This document shows positions 45,593 through 53,590 of a stretch of 64,000 nt of DNA, piece after piece. Under the pieces are notes generated by a model, which saw only the letters and a program-made list of their open reading frames with translations, ran no database searches and was not told where the DNA came from. Position 1 is the first letter of the stretch; each line of letters starts with the position of its first letter. Origin of the DNA: Solwaraspora sp. WMMD406 (GTDB lineage: Bacteria > Actinomycetota > Actinomycetes > Mycobacteriales > Micromonosporaceae); contig NZ_JARUBF010000001.1 in NCBI RefSeq assembly GCF_029626025.1, positions 3,658,001-3,722,000 on the forward strand, written 5' to 3'. The translations under genes were made by a program, and so were the position numbers.

Positions 45593-48500
45593 ATGAGTAC
45601 TGCACTCGACATGCGTGACCTGGTGATCGCCTACGACGCATGTGGCGAGATCGAGCCAAGTCCCCGGATCGCCAGCGCAGCCCGCCGAGGCGGCGGGATC
45701 GGTGTGCTCGACCTGGCCGGCGGGGGTGCTCGGACGCTGCGGGCCCTCGAACAACTCGCCTCCTGGTCCACCGAGCCGATAGCCGTCCGGGTGCCGGCCA
45801 GATGTCTGGCCACGATCGACGACGTCGAACGGGCAGCCGCCGGACGCATCGACCTGGTCGTGGTCACCGGCGAACTGCCCTGGTCACTCCCGGACCTGGT
45901 CACCCGCTACCGGGTGCTCGCCGAGGTCACCAGCATCGCCGCCGCCCGTACGGCGGTCGCGGCGGGCGTGCACGGCCTGATCGCCCGGGGGTCGGAGTCA
46001 GGCGGCGAGGTCGGCGAACTCAGCACGTTCGTCCTGCTGCAGCAGCTGACGGCGGCTGACGACATCGAGGTGCCCGTCTGGGCCGCCGGCGGCATCGGCC
46101 CGTACACCGCCGCCGCCTGCGTCATGGGCGGCGCCGCCGGTGTCGTGCTGGACAACCAACTGGCCCTGATGCCCGAGTCCGACCTGCCCGCCGACGTACA
46201 GGCCCTCTTCCGGCGGATGGACGGATCAGAGAGTGTCCTGACCGACGGATACCGTGGCGTACCCCGGAAGATGCGACCCGGCGCACCCACCAACCCGAGC
46301 CGGGCCGACCTGATCCCCATCGGACAGGACGGATGGCTCGCCGCCGAATTCGCCCGCCGGTTCTCCGACACCGCCGCCGCGGTACGTGGCCTGCGCGCGT
46401 CTATCGTGGACGCCGTCACCGACACTGAGTCGGCCACCGCCGTCGGGCCCGGCGCACCCCTGGCCGCCAGTCTCGGCCTGCGGGTCCCGATCGCCCAGGG
46501 ACCGATGACCCGGGTCAGCGACGAACCCGGGTTCGCCGCCGCCGTCGCCGCCGACGGCGCGTTGCCGTTCATCGCGCTCGCGCTGGCCACCGCCGAGCGC
46601 ACCGAGGAGATGCTCACCGAGACCGCCGCGCGGCTCGGCGATCGACCCTGGGGCGTTGGCGTTCTCGGCTTCGCCCCCGACGAGATCCGTACGGCCCAGA
46701 TCGACGTGATCCGCCGGATCCGGCCCAGTTGCGCGATCATCGCCGGTGGCCGCCCCGCCCAGGCCAAGGAACTCGAACGGGAAGGGATCACCACCTTCCT
46801 GCATGTGCCGTCGCCCGGACTGCTCCGGCAGTTCCTGCGCTCCGGGGCCCGCCGCTTCATCTTCGAAGGCTCCGAGTGCGGCGGTCACGTGGGCCCGCGC
46901 GCCAGCTTCCCCCTGTGGGAGGCGCAGCTCGCCGTACTCGACGAGCATCTCGCCACCGCGTCGCCGCAACAGGCAGCCGAGGTGCAGGTCTTCTTCGCCG
47001 GCGGCATCCACGACGACCGGTCGGCCGCCATGATCGCGGCCCTGACCGCTCCGCTCACCCGTCGTGGTGTGCAGGTGGGCGTCCTGATGGGCACGGCCTA
47101 CCTGTTCACCCGCGAGGCCGTCGCCCATGGAGCGATCCAGCCGGCGTTCGCCCAGATGGCACGGCAGGCCACCCGGACCGCCCTGCTGGAGACCGCCCCG
47201 GGACACGCCACCCGATGTCTGCACAGCACCTTCGTCGACGACTTCCACGCCCTGCGGACCGAGCTGGAGTCCGCCGGCGTCGAGAACCGCCAGGTGTGGG
47301 AGCACCTCGAACTGCTCAACGTGGGCCGACTGCGTATCGCGAGCAAGGGCAAACGTCGAGACGGCGACGCCCTGGTCGACGTCGACGAACCGACCCAGCT
47401 CACCGACGGACTGTTCATGGCCGGGCAGGTCGCGGTGCTGCGCGACAGCGAGACGACCGTCTCCGAGCTCCATGCCACGGTGACCGAGCAGGCGGTGCGC
47501 TACCACGCCGGCCGGGCCGAGACGTTGCGCGCCGCGTTGACGCCGCCGCCCCCGCAGACCGACGCCGCGCCGCTGGACATCGCCATCGTCGGCATGGCCT
47601 GCATGCTGCCCAACTCGCCCGACCTCGCGGCGTTCTGGCGGACCGTACTGGACAGCGACGACGCGATCACCGAGGTGCCGGCGGACCGCTGGGACACCAG
47701 CATCTACTACGCCCCCGAGGTCGGGCCCGGAGAAGCCGGCCGGATCAGCGTCTCCAAGTGGGGCGGCTTCCTGGCCGAGGTGCCGTTCGACGCCATCGGG
47801 TACGGCATCCCGCCGGCGGCCCTGGCCAGCATCGACCCCACCCAGCTGCTGGCCCTGGAGGTGTCCCAGCGCGCCCTGGCCGACGCCGGCTACACCGCGG
47901 GTGGCGGCGGGGTCGACCACTCGCGTACCGGGGTGGTGTTCGGCGCCGAGGCCGGCAGCGACATGGGTCACGCCCAGACGCTGCGAACCATGCTGCCGGC
48001 CTACCTGCCGGAGATCCCGGGTGAACTGGCCGAGCAGCTGCCGACCGTCACCGAGGACTCCTTCCCCGGCGTGCTCGCCAACGTCATCGCCGGCCGGGTC
48101 GCCAACCGCCTCGACCTCGGTGGCCCCAACTACACCGTCGACGCGGCCTGCGCCTCGTCGCTGGCCGCAATGGACGCGGCCTGCAAGGAACTCGCCAGCG
48201 GTGGCAGCGACCTGATGATCTGCGGCGGGGCCGACCTGCACAACGGCATCAACGACTTCCTCATGTTCACCTCGGCGCACGCGCTGTCGCCGACCGGCCG
48301 GTGCCGTTCGTTCGACAGCACCGGTGACGGCATCGCGCTCGGCGAGGGCGTCGCCGCCGTCGTACTCAAGCGGCTCTCCGACGCCGAACGCGACGGCGAC
48401 CGGATCTACGCCGTGATCAAGGGTCTCGGCGGGTCCAGCGACGGCCGGGCCCTCGGCCTGACCGCGCCCCGGGCCGAGGGGCAGCGTCGGGCCCTGGACC

Positions 48501-51500
48501 GGGCGTACCAGCAGGCCGGCATCTCCCCGGCCCAGGTCGGTCTGGTGGAGGCGCACGGCACCGGCACCGTCGTCGGCGACCGGACCGAGCTGGAGACGTT
48601 GACCCGGATGTTCACCGACGCCGGCGCCACCGCCGGCAGCTGCGGCCTCGGCTCGGTGAAGTCCCAGATCGGCCACACCAAGTGCGTCGCCGGTCTGGCC
48701 GGCGTGATCAAAACCGCGCTGGCCCTGCACACCGGGATCAAGCCGCCGACCCTGCACCTCACCCGCCCCAATCCCGCCTGGCACCCGGAGCAGAGCCCGT
48801 TCGCGTTCTACTCCGAAGCCCGGCCCTGGGTCGCCCCCGCCGCCGAGCGGATCGCCGGGGTGAGTGCCTTCGGGTTCGGTGGGACCAACTTCCACGTCGT
48901 GCTGAGCGCGTACGCCAACGCGCCGGAGCCCCGGCACGCCCGCGACGACTGGCCGGCGGAGCTGTTCTGCTTCCGCGCCGGCGACCGGTCCGGGGCGTAC
49001 CAGGCGATCCGGTCGCTGCTGGGCACCATCGACACCCGCGACTCGCTGGGTCGGCCCTGGCGGTTGCGCGACCTCGCGGCCGCGCAGTCGCGCGAGACCG
49101 AGAACCGGGGTGGACAGGTGCAGGTCGCCGTCGTCGCGGCGGATCTCGACGAACTGGCCACGCTCCTACGGCGGGCGCTCGACGGCGACCACGATCCGGC
49201 GCGCGGTCTTTACCAGCCCGCTTCCGCCGCAAATCTCGACGGCAAGGTGGCCTTCCTCTTCCCGGGCCAGGGCAGCCAGCGTCCGGGGGCGCTCGCCGAA
49301 CTGTTCGTCAGCTTCCCCGAACTGCGGCGGTTCCTCGACATCGGCCGTGACTACGCCGAGCGACTGTTCCCGCCGACCGCCTTCGACCCCGGGCTCGACC
49401 GCGAACAGCAGGAGCGGGTCCGGGACACCCGGATCGCCCAGCCCGTCCTGGGCATCGGTGGACTGGCCGTGCATCACCTGCTGGGCCGGGTCAACGTCCG
49501 TCCCGACCTGGCCGGCGGGCACAGCTACGGCGAACTGGTCGCGCTCAGCGTGGCCGGCGCCTTCGACGACCGGACCCTGCTGAACCTGAGCCGGGAACGC
49601 GCCGACGCGATCCTCTCCGCCGCCGGCACCGATCCGGGCACGATGGCGGCGGTCGCCGGTACGGCCGAGGAGATCTCGGTGGCACTCGGTGCCGCCGGAC
49701 TCGCCGATGAGGTCGTGCTGGCCAACCACAACGGTCCGAAGCAGGTGGTCATCTCCGGTTCGACGGCATCGGTGCAGCGGGCGGTGAGCGCGCTGAAGGA
49801 GCGTGGGCTGACCGCCCGGCCGATCCCCGTCGCGTGCGCGTTCCACAGCCCGGTCGTCGCTGGCGGGGTGGAGACGTTCCGCGGCGTGCTGCGCGACCAA
49901 CCGGTCGCGGTGCCGGCCTTCCCGGTTTGGTCCAACCGCACCGCCGCGCCGTACCCCACCGGCCCGGAGCAGATCCGCGACGAACTCGCCGCGCAGATCG
50001 GCGCGCCGGTGCGGTTCGTCGAGCAGATCGAGTCGATGTACGCCGCCGGGGCCCGGATCTTCGTCGAGGCCGGACCGGGCCAGGTGCTGAGCCGGCTGGT
50101 CGACGCGGTGCTCGGTGACCGCCCGCACCTGGCGGTCGCCTGCGACGCGCCCCGCTCCGGCGGCCTCCGCGGCTTCCTGTCCGCCCTCGCCGAACTGGCC
50201 TGCGCCGGCGTTCCGGTCCAGACCAGCTGGCTCTACCACGGCCGGCGCATCGCGCCGGTGACGCCGGCGGCTTCGACCTCCCGGCCCATCTGGACGGTCG
50301 ACGGACAGCTCGTCCGCGACCAGCATGGCCGCCCGCTGCCCGGCGGCATGACGCCTCCCCGACGAATCAAGGAGCTGTCGATGAGTACATCCACCGACAT
50401 GGGCAATGGGAACGGCAACGACGCCAGCTACGAATACGGAAACGTCCTCGACGTCAGCAACGGACACGGCAACGGCAACGGAGCTGTCGCCGGCAACGGC
50501 AACGGTGCTCTCGTCCCGAACGGCATCGGCAATGGAAACGGCTCGGGCAACGGGCACGCGCCCGCTCCCCGCGACGGTCGGGAGGACCTGGTCAGTGAAT
50601 TCCTGCGGACCAGTCGGGACCTGATCGCCTCGCAGCGCGACGTCATGCTCGCCTACTTCGGTGAACGGCCGGCGCTCACCAACGGGTGGTCCGCGCCGGA
50701 GCCGTACCAGTCGACGACGGCCGTCCAGCCGGCTGTCGCGGCGCGAACCGCGATCTCGCCCCCGGAGGCCGCCCGGCCCGCCCCGGCCGCGCTGACCGCC
50801 GCCGCGCCGCCTGCGGTGGCCCCACCGGCCCCGGCCGCGCCGGCTGCGGCGCCGGTGTCAGCGGCCCCCGCCGCACCGCCGGCACCGGTCGCGGTGGTGG
50901 CCGCTCCGGTGCCGGTCGCCGCGCCTGCTCCGGCTGCGGTGCCCGCCGCTGCGGTCGCTGTCGCGGCTGCTCCGGCTCCGGTCGCGCCCGCGCCGGTTGC
51001 TGTCGCGGCTGCTTCGGCTGCTTCGGGGGTGGGTGTGGTGCAGTTCCAGGAGGCGATCCTGGCGGTGTTGAGTGAGCGTACGGGTTATCCGGTGGATCTG
51101 ATCGAGTTGGATTTGGATCTTGAGGCTGATCTGAGTATCGATTCGATCAAGCGGGCTGAGGTCGCTGGTGAGGTGGCGACGCGGTTGCGGTTGTCGGTGG
51201 ATGGTGACGAGTCGGAGTTGGAGGATCTGGTCAAGGCGCGGACGGTGCGGACGATGGTGTCCTGGCTGACCGACCGGATGGCCGCCGATTCTCCGGCTGC
51301 GGTCGCTGTCGCGGCTGCTCCGGCTCCGGTCGCGCCCGCGCCGGTTGCTGTCGCGGCTGCTTCGGCTGCTTCGGGGGTGGGTGTGGTGCAGTTCCAGGAG
51401 GCGATCCTGGCGGTGTTGAGTGAGCGTACGGGTTATCCGGTGGATCTGATCGAGTTGGATTTGGATCTTGAGGCTGATCTGAGTATCGATTCGATCAAGC

Positions 51501-53590
51501 GGGCTGAGGTCGCTGGTGAGGTGGCGACGCGGTTGCGGTTGTCGGTGGATGGTGACGAGTCGGAGTTGGAGGATCTGGTCAAGGCGCGGACGGTGCGGAC
51601 GATGGTGTCCTGGCTGACCGACCGGATGGCCGCCGATTCTCCGGCTGCGGTCGCTGTCGCGGCTGCTCCGGCTCCGGTCGCGCCCGCGCCGGTTGCTGTC
51701 GCGGCTGCTTCGGCTGCTTCGGGGGTGGGTGTGGTGCAGTTCCAGGAGGCGATCCTGGCGGTGTTGAGTGAGCGTACGGGTTATCCGGTGGATCTGATCG
51801 AGTTGGATTTGGATCTTGAGGCTGATCTGAGTATCGATTCGATCAAGCGGGCTGAGGTCGCTGGTGAGGTGGCGACGCGGTTGCGGTTGTCGGTGGATGG
51901 TGACGAGTCGGAGTTGGAGGATCTGGTCAAGGCGCGGACGGTGCGGACGATGGTGTCCTGGCTGACCGACCGGATGGCCGCCGATTCTCCGGCTGCGGTC
52001 GCGCCACCCGTACCGGCACCGGCGGCGGCGCCCGCCGCTGCGGTAGCTCCGTCACCCGCGCCCGTCGCCCCGGTGGCCACCGCACCAGTGGCCACCGCCC
52101 CGGCCGTCGACAGCCAGGACACGACATCCGCCGGTCTCGGCATCGCCCCGCGACGACTGGTCGCCCAAGAGGTTCCCGGTGGCGGTGCGGTCGTCGCGCC
52201 GGCTGCGCTGTCCGGCACCCGGTTCCTGATCACCGGTGGAGCTCCGGTACTCGGACCGCTGGCGGAGCAGCTCGGCTCGTACGGCGCGGCGGGACGGACC
52301 GGCTCGATCCACGAGGACGACCCCGACCAGTTCGCCGGCTACGACGGCGTGGTCATCCTCGACGGGCTCAGCCCGGGTGGCGGCCCGCTGCTGCCCGGAC
52401 TCTTCCCCTTCATCAAGAAGGCGCTGGCCAGCGGAGTCCGGTGGCTGGTGGCCGCCGGCACCGCCGGACCACGCAGCGACGGGATGGCCGGCCTGTTCCG
52501 TACCATCAGCCGTGAGTACCCGCAGGTGTCGGTGAGCTACGTGGAGGCACCGGCGGACGCCGAAGCCGCCGCGCTCGCGACCGGGCTCGTCACCGAACTG
52601 CTGTCCGGTGGACAGACCCCGGTCGTCACCTGGACCGCACAGGGCCGTACGGCGTTCGACCTGGCCGCCGTCGGTCTCGGTCCGCTGGCGGCCGGCGGTG
52701 CCGGCCCGGCCGGGGACGGCGTCGCGGAGGCCCAGGCGATCGGTCTCGACCAGGACTCGGTCGTGGTCATGTTCGGTGGCGCGCGCGGAATCACCCCCTG
52801 GTTCGCCCGCGCTCTGGCGGCCGCGAGCCGATGCCGGATCGAACTGGTCGGGCGAACCCCGCTGCCGGACGGAGCCGAGTCACCGACACTGGCCGCGGCG
52901 GCGGACAAGCCGGCGCTGCGGGCCGCCCTGATCGCACAGGGAATGCGCTCCCCGGCGGAGATCGACCGGCTGGCCAACCAGATCCTGGCCGCCCGTGAGG
53001 TCCGGGCCACCCTCGACGAACTGCGCGAACTCGGCAGCCAGGTGCGTTATCACAGCGTAGACGTCAGCGACGAGACCGCGACCCGGCAGCTGCTCAAGGA
53101 GATCCACGGTGAGTTCCGCCGGATCGACGGCGTGGTCTACGCCGCCGGCCGGATCGAGGACAAGCTGATCGCCGAGAAGGACCCGGAGTCGTTCAGCCGG
53201 GTCTACCAGACGAAGGTCCTGGGCGGCACCACCGTACTCGACGCGATCCGCGACGTCGCTCCGCTGCGCTTCGTGGTCCTGTTCGGCAGCATCGCCGCCG
53301 CGTACGGCAACCGGGGACAGAGCGACTACGCCGCCGCCAACGACGCGTTGGACCGGATCGGCGGGCGGTGGGCGGCCGACAGCGGGGTTCGCTGCCTGAC
53401 GGTGCATTGGGGGCCCTGGGCGCCGGGCAGCGTCCACGGTGGCATGGTCAGCGCCGAGCTGAGCCGGGAGTACGCGCGGCGCGGCATCGAGCTGATCGAC
53501 CCAGAGGAAGGCGCGCTCAGCCTGCTGCGGGAGCTCGCCTGGGGTGACCCGGCGGTCACCTCGGTCGTCTACACCGCCTCGGGCTGGTGA
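45593..53590 (+). CDS. PUFA-synthase-like polyketide synthase 1: PfaD-like ER, KS, AT, three ACP, KR
   Basis: A 2665-residue multidomain enzyme. N-terminal ~1-230 and ~285-620 both look like FMN TIM-barrel (nitronate monooxygenase/PfaD) halves: first SESGGEVG with AAGGIGPYTAAACV, second PIAQGPMTRVSDEPGFA, GSECGGHVGPR and FFAGGIHDDRSA. Then KS ~660-1105 (active Cys853 in DAACASS; HGTGT, IGHTKC), AT ~1219-1530 (GHSYGE, Ser1311), three ACPs with pantetheine Ser at 1851, 1967 and 2083 (DSIKRAE), and a PfaA-type KR ~2385-2600 (VVMFGGARGITPW; Ser2566, Tyr2579). It should build an acyl chain iteratively from malonyl units, with reduction steps. GGGAG 5 bases before ATG 45593. It overlaps PKS2 by 4 bases. 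Confidence 0.9.
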   Translation: MSTALDMRDLVIAYDACGEIEPSPRIASAARRGGGIGVLDLAGGGARTLRALEQLASWSTEPIAVRVPARCLATIDDVERAAAGRIDLVVVTGELPWSLPDLVTRYRVLAEVTSIAAARTAVAAGVHGLIARGSESGGEVGELSTFVLLQQLTAADDIEVPVWAAGGIGPYTAAACVMGGAAGVVLDNQLALMPESDLPADVQALFRRMDGSESVLTDGYRGVPRKMRPGAPTNPSRADLIPIGQDGWLAAEFARRFSDTAAAVRGLRASIVDAVTDTESATAVGPGAPLAASLGLRVPIAQGPMTRVSDEPGFAAAVAADGALPFIALALATAERTEEMLTETAARLGDRPWGVGVLGFAPDEIRTAQIDVIRRIRPSCAIIAGGRPAQAKELEREGITTFLHVPSPGLLRQFLRSGARRFIFEGSECGGHVGPRASFPLWEAQLAVLDEHLATASPQQAAEVQVFFAGGIHDDRSAAMIAALTAPLTRRGVQVGVLMGTAYLFTREAVAHGAIQPAFAQMARQATRTALLETAPGHATRCLHSTFVDDFHALRTELESAGVENRQVWEHLELLNVGRLRIASKGKRRDGDALVDVDEPTQLTDGLFMAGQVAVLRDSETTVSELHATVTEQAVRYHAGRAETLRAALTPPPPQTDAAPLDIAIVGMACMLPNSPDLAAFWRTVLDSDDAITEVPADRWDTSIYYAPEVGPGEAGRISVSKWGGFLAEVPFDAIGYGIPPAALASIDPTQLLALEVSQRALADAGYTAGGGGVDHSRTGVVFGAEAGSDMGHAQTLRTMLPAYLPEIPGELAEQLPTVTEDSFPGVLANVIAGRVANRLDLGGPNYTVDAACASSLAAMDAACKELASGGSDLMICGGADLHNGINDFLMFTSAHALSPTGRCRSFDSTGDGIALGEGVAAVVLKRLSDAERDGDRIYAVIKGLGGSSDGRALGLTAPRAEGQRRALDRAYQQAGISPAQVGLVEAHGTGTVVGDRTELETLTRMFTDAGATAGSCGLGSVKSQIGHTKCVAGLAGVIKTALALHTGIKPPTLHLTRPNPAWHPEQSPFAFYSEARPWVAPAAERIAGVSAFGFGGTNFHVVLSAYANAPEPRHARDDWPAELFCFRAGDRSGAYQAIRSLLGTIDTRDSLGRPWRLRDLAAAQSRETENRGGQVQVAVVAADLDELATLLRRALDGDHDPARGLYQPASAANLDGKVAFLFPGQGSQRPGALAELFVSFPELRRFLDIGRDYAERLFPPTAFDPGLDREQQERVRDTRIAQPVLGIGGLAVHHLLGRVNVRPDLAGGHSYGELVALSVAGAFDDRTLLNLSRERADAILSAAGTDPGTMAAVAGTAEEISVALGAAGLADEVVLANHNGPKQVVISGSTASVQRAVSALKERGLTARPIPVACAFHSPVVAGGVETFRGVLRDQPVAVPAFPVWSNRTAAPYPTGPEQIRDELAAQIGAPVRFVEQIESMYAAGARIFVEAGPGQVLSRLVDAVLGDRPHLAVACDAPRSGGLRGFLSALAELACAGVPVQTSWLYHGRRIAPVTPAASTSRPIWTVDGQLVRDQHGRPLPGGMTPPRRIKELSMSTSTDMGNGNGNDASYEYGNVLDVSNGHGNGNGAVAGNGNGALVPNGIGNGNGSGNGHAPAPRDGREDLVSEFLRTSRDLIASQRDVMLAYFGERPALTNGWSAPEPYQSTTAVQPAVAARTAISPPEAARPAPAALTAAAPPAVAPPAPAAPAAAPVSAAPAAPPAPVAVVAAPVPVAAPAPAAVPAAAVAVAAAPAPVAPAPVAVAAASAASGVGVVQFQEAILAVLSERTGYPVDLIELDLDLEADLSIDSIKRAEVAGEVATRLRLSVDGDESELEDLVKARTVRTMVSWLTDRMAADSPAAVAVAAAPAPVAPAPVAVAAASAASGVGVVQFQEAILAVLSERTGYPVDLIELDLDLEADLSIDSIKRAEVAGEVATRLRLSVDGDESELEDLVKARTVRTMVSWLTDRMAADSPAAVAVAAAPAPVAPAPVAVAAASAASGVGVVQFQEAILAVLSERTGYPVDLIELDLDLEADLSIDSIKRAEVAGEVATRLRLSVDGDESELEDLVKARTVRTMVSWLTDRMAADSPAAVAPPVPAPAAAPAAAVAPSPAPVAPVATAPVATAPAVDSQDTTSAGLGIAPRRLVAQEVPGGGAVVAPAALSGTRFLITGGAPVLGPLAEQLGSYGAAGRTGSIHEDDPDQFAGYDGVVILDGLSPGGGPLLPGLFPFIKKALASGVRWLVAAGTAGPRSDGMAGLFRTISREYPQVSVSYVEAPADAEAAALATGLVTELLSGGQTPVVTWTAQGRTAFDLAAVGLGPLAAGGAGPAGDGVAEAQAIGLDQDSVVVMFGGARGITPWFARALAAASRCRIELVGRTPLPDGAESPTLAAAADKPALRAALIAQGMRSPAEIDRLANQILAAREVRATLDELRELGSQVRYHSVDVSDETATRQLLKEIHGEFRRIDGVVYAAGRIEDKLIAEKDPESFSRVYQTKVLGGTTVLDAIRDVAPLRFVVLFGSIAAAYGNRGQSDYAAANDALDRIGGRWAADSGVRCLTVHWGPWAPGSVHGGMVSAELSREYARRGIELIDPEEGALSLLRELAWGDPAVTSVVYTASGW
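50381..50383 (+). promoter_or_regulatory. internal ribosome site and start codon in PKS1
   Basis: AAGGAG (50369-50374) lies 6 bases before ATG 50381, in the PKS1 frame at residue 1597, between AT and the ACPs. The codons that follow (MSTSTDM) resemble the start of PKS1 itself (MSTALDM). This could be a leftover of a gene fusion, or an internal start making a shorter ACP-KR protein. Confidence 0.5.
50948..52002. repeat. three tandem, apparently identical 348-bp ACP repeats
   Basis: The 348-bp unit starts at 50948, 51296 and 51644 and encodes linker plus ACP (116 residues). By eye the three copies are identical to the base. Their codon use (many GAT, TTG, GTT, CTT) is much less GC-biased than the rest of the gene. 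Confidence 0.9.

Noticed and set aside
45426-45659. Minus-strand frame of 77 codons over the PKS start
   Set aside because: It crosses the PKS1 ribosome site and start, with no ribosome site of its own.
46226-48937. Long open frame on the minus strand opposite PKS1
   Set aside because: It runs antisense to the NPD and KS coding region, has no domain, and its composition (His/Arg/Gln-rich) is that of a high-GC shadow frame.
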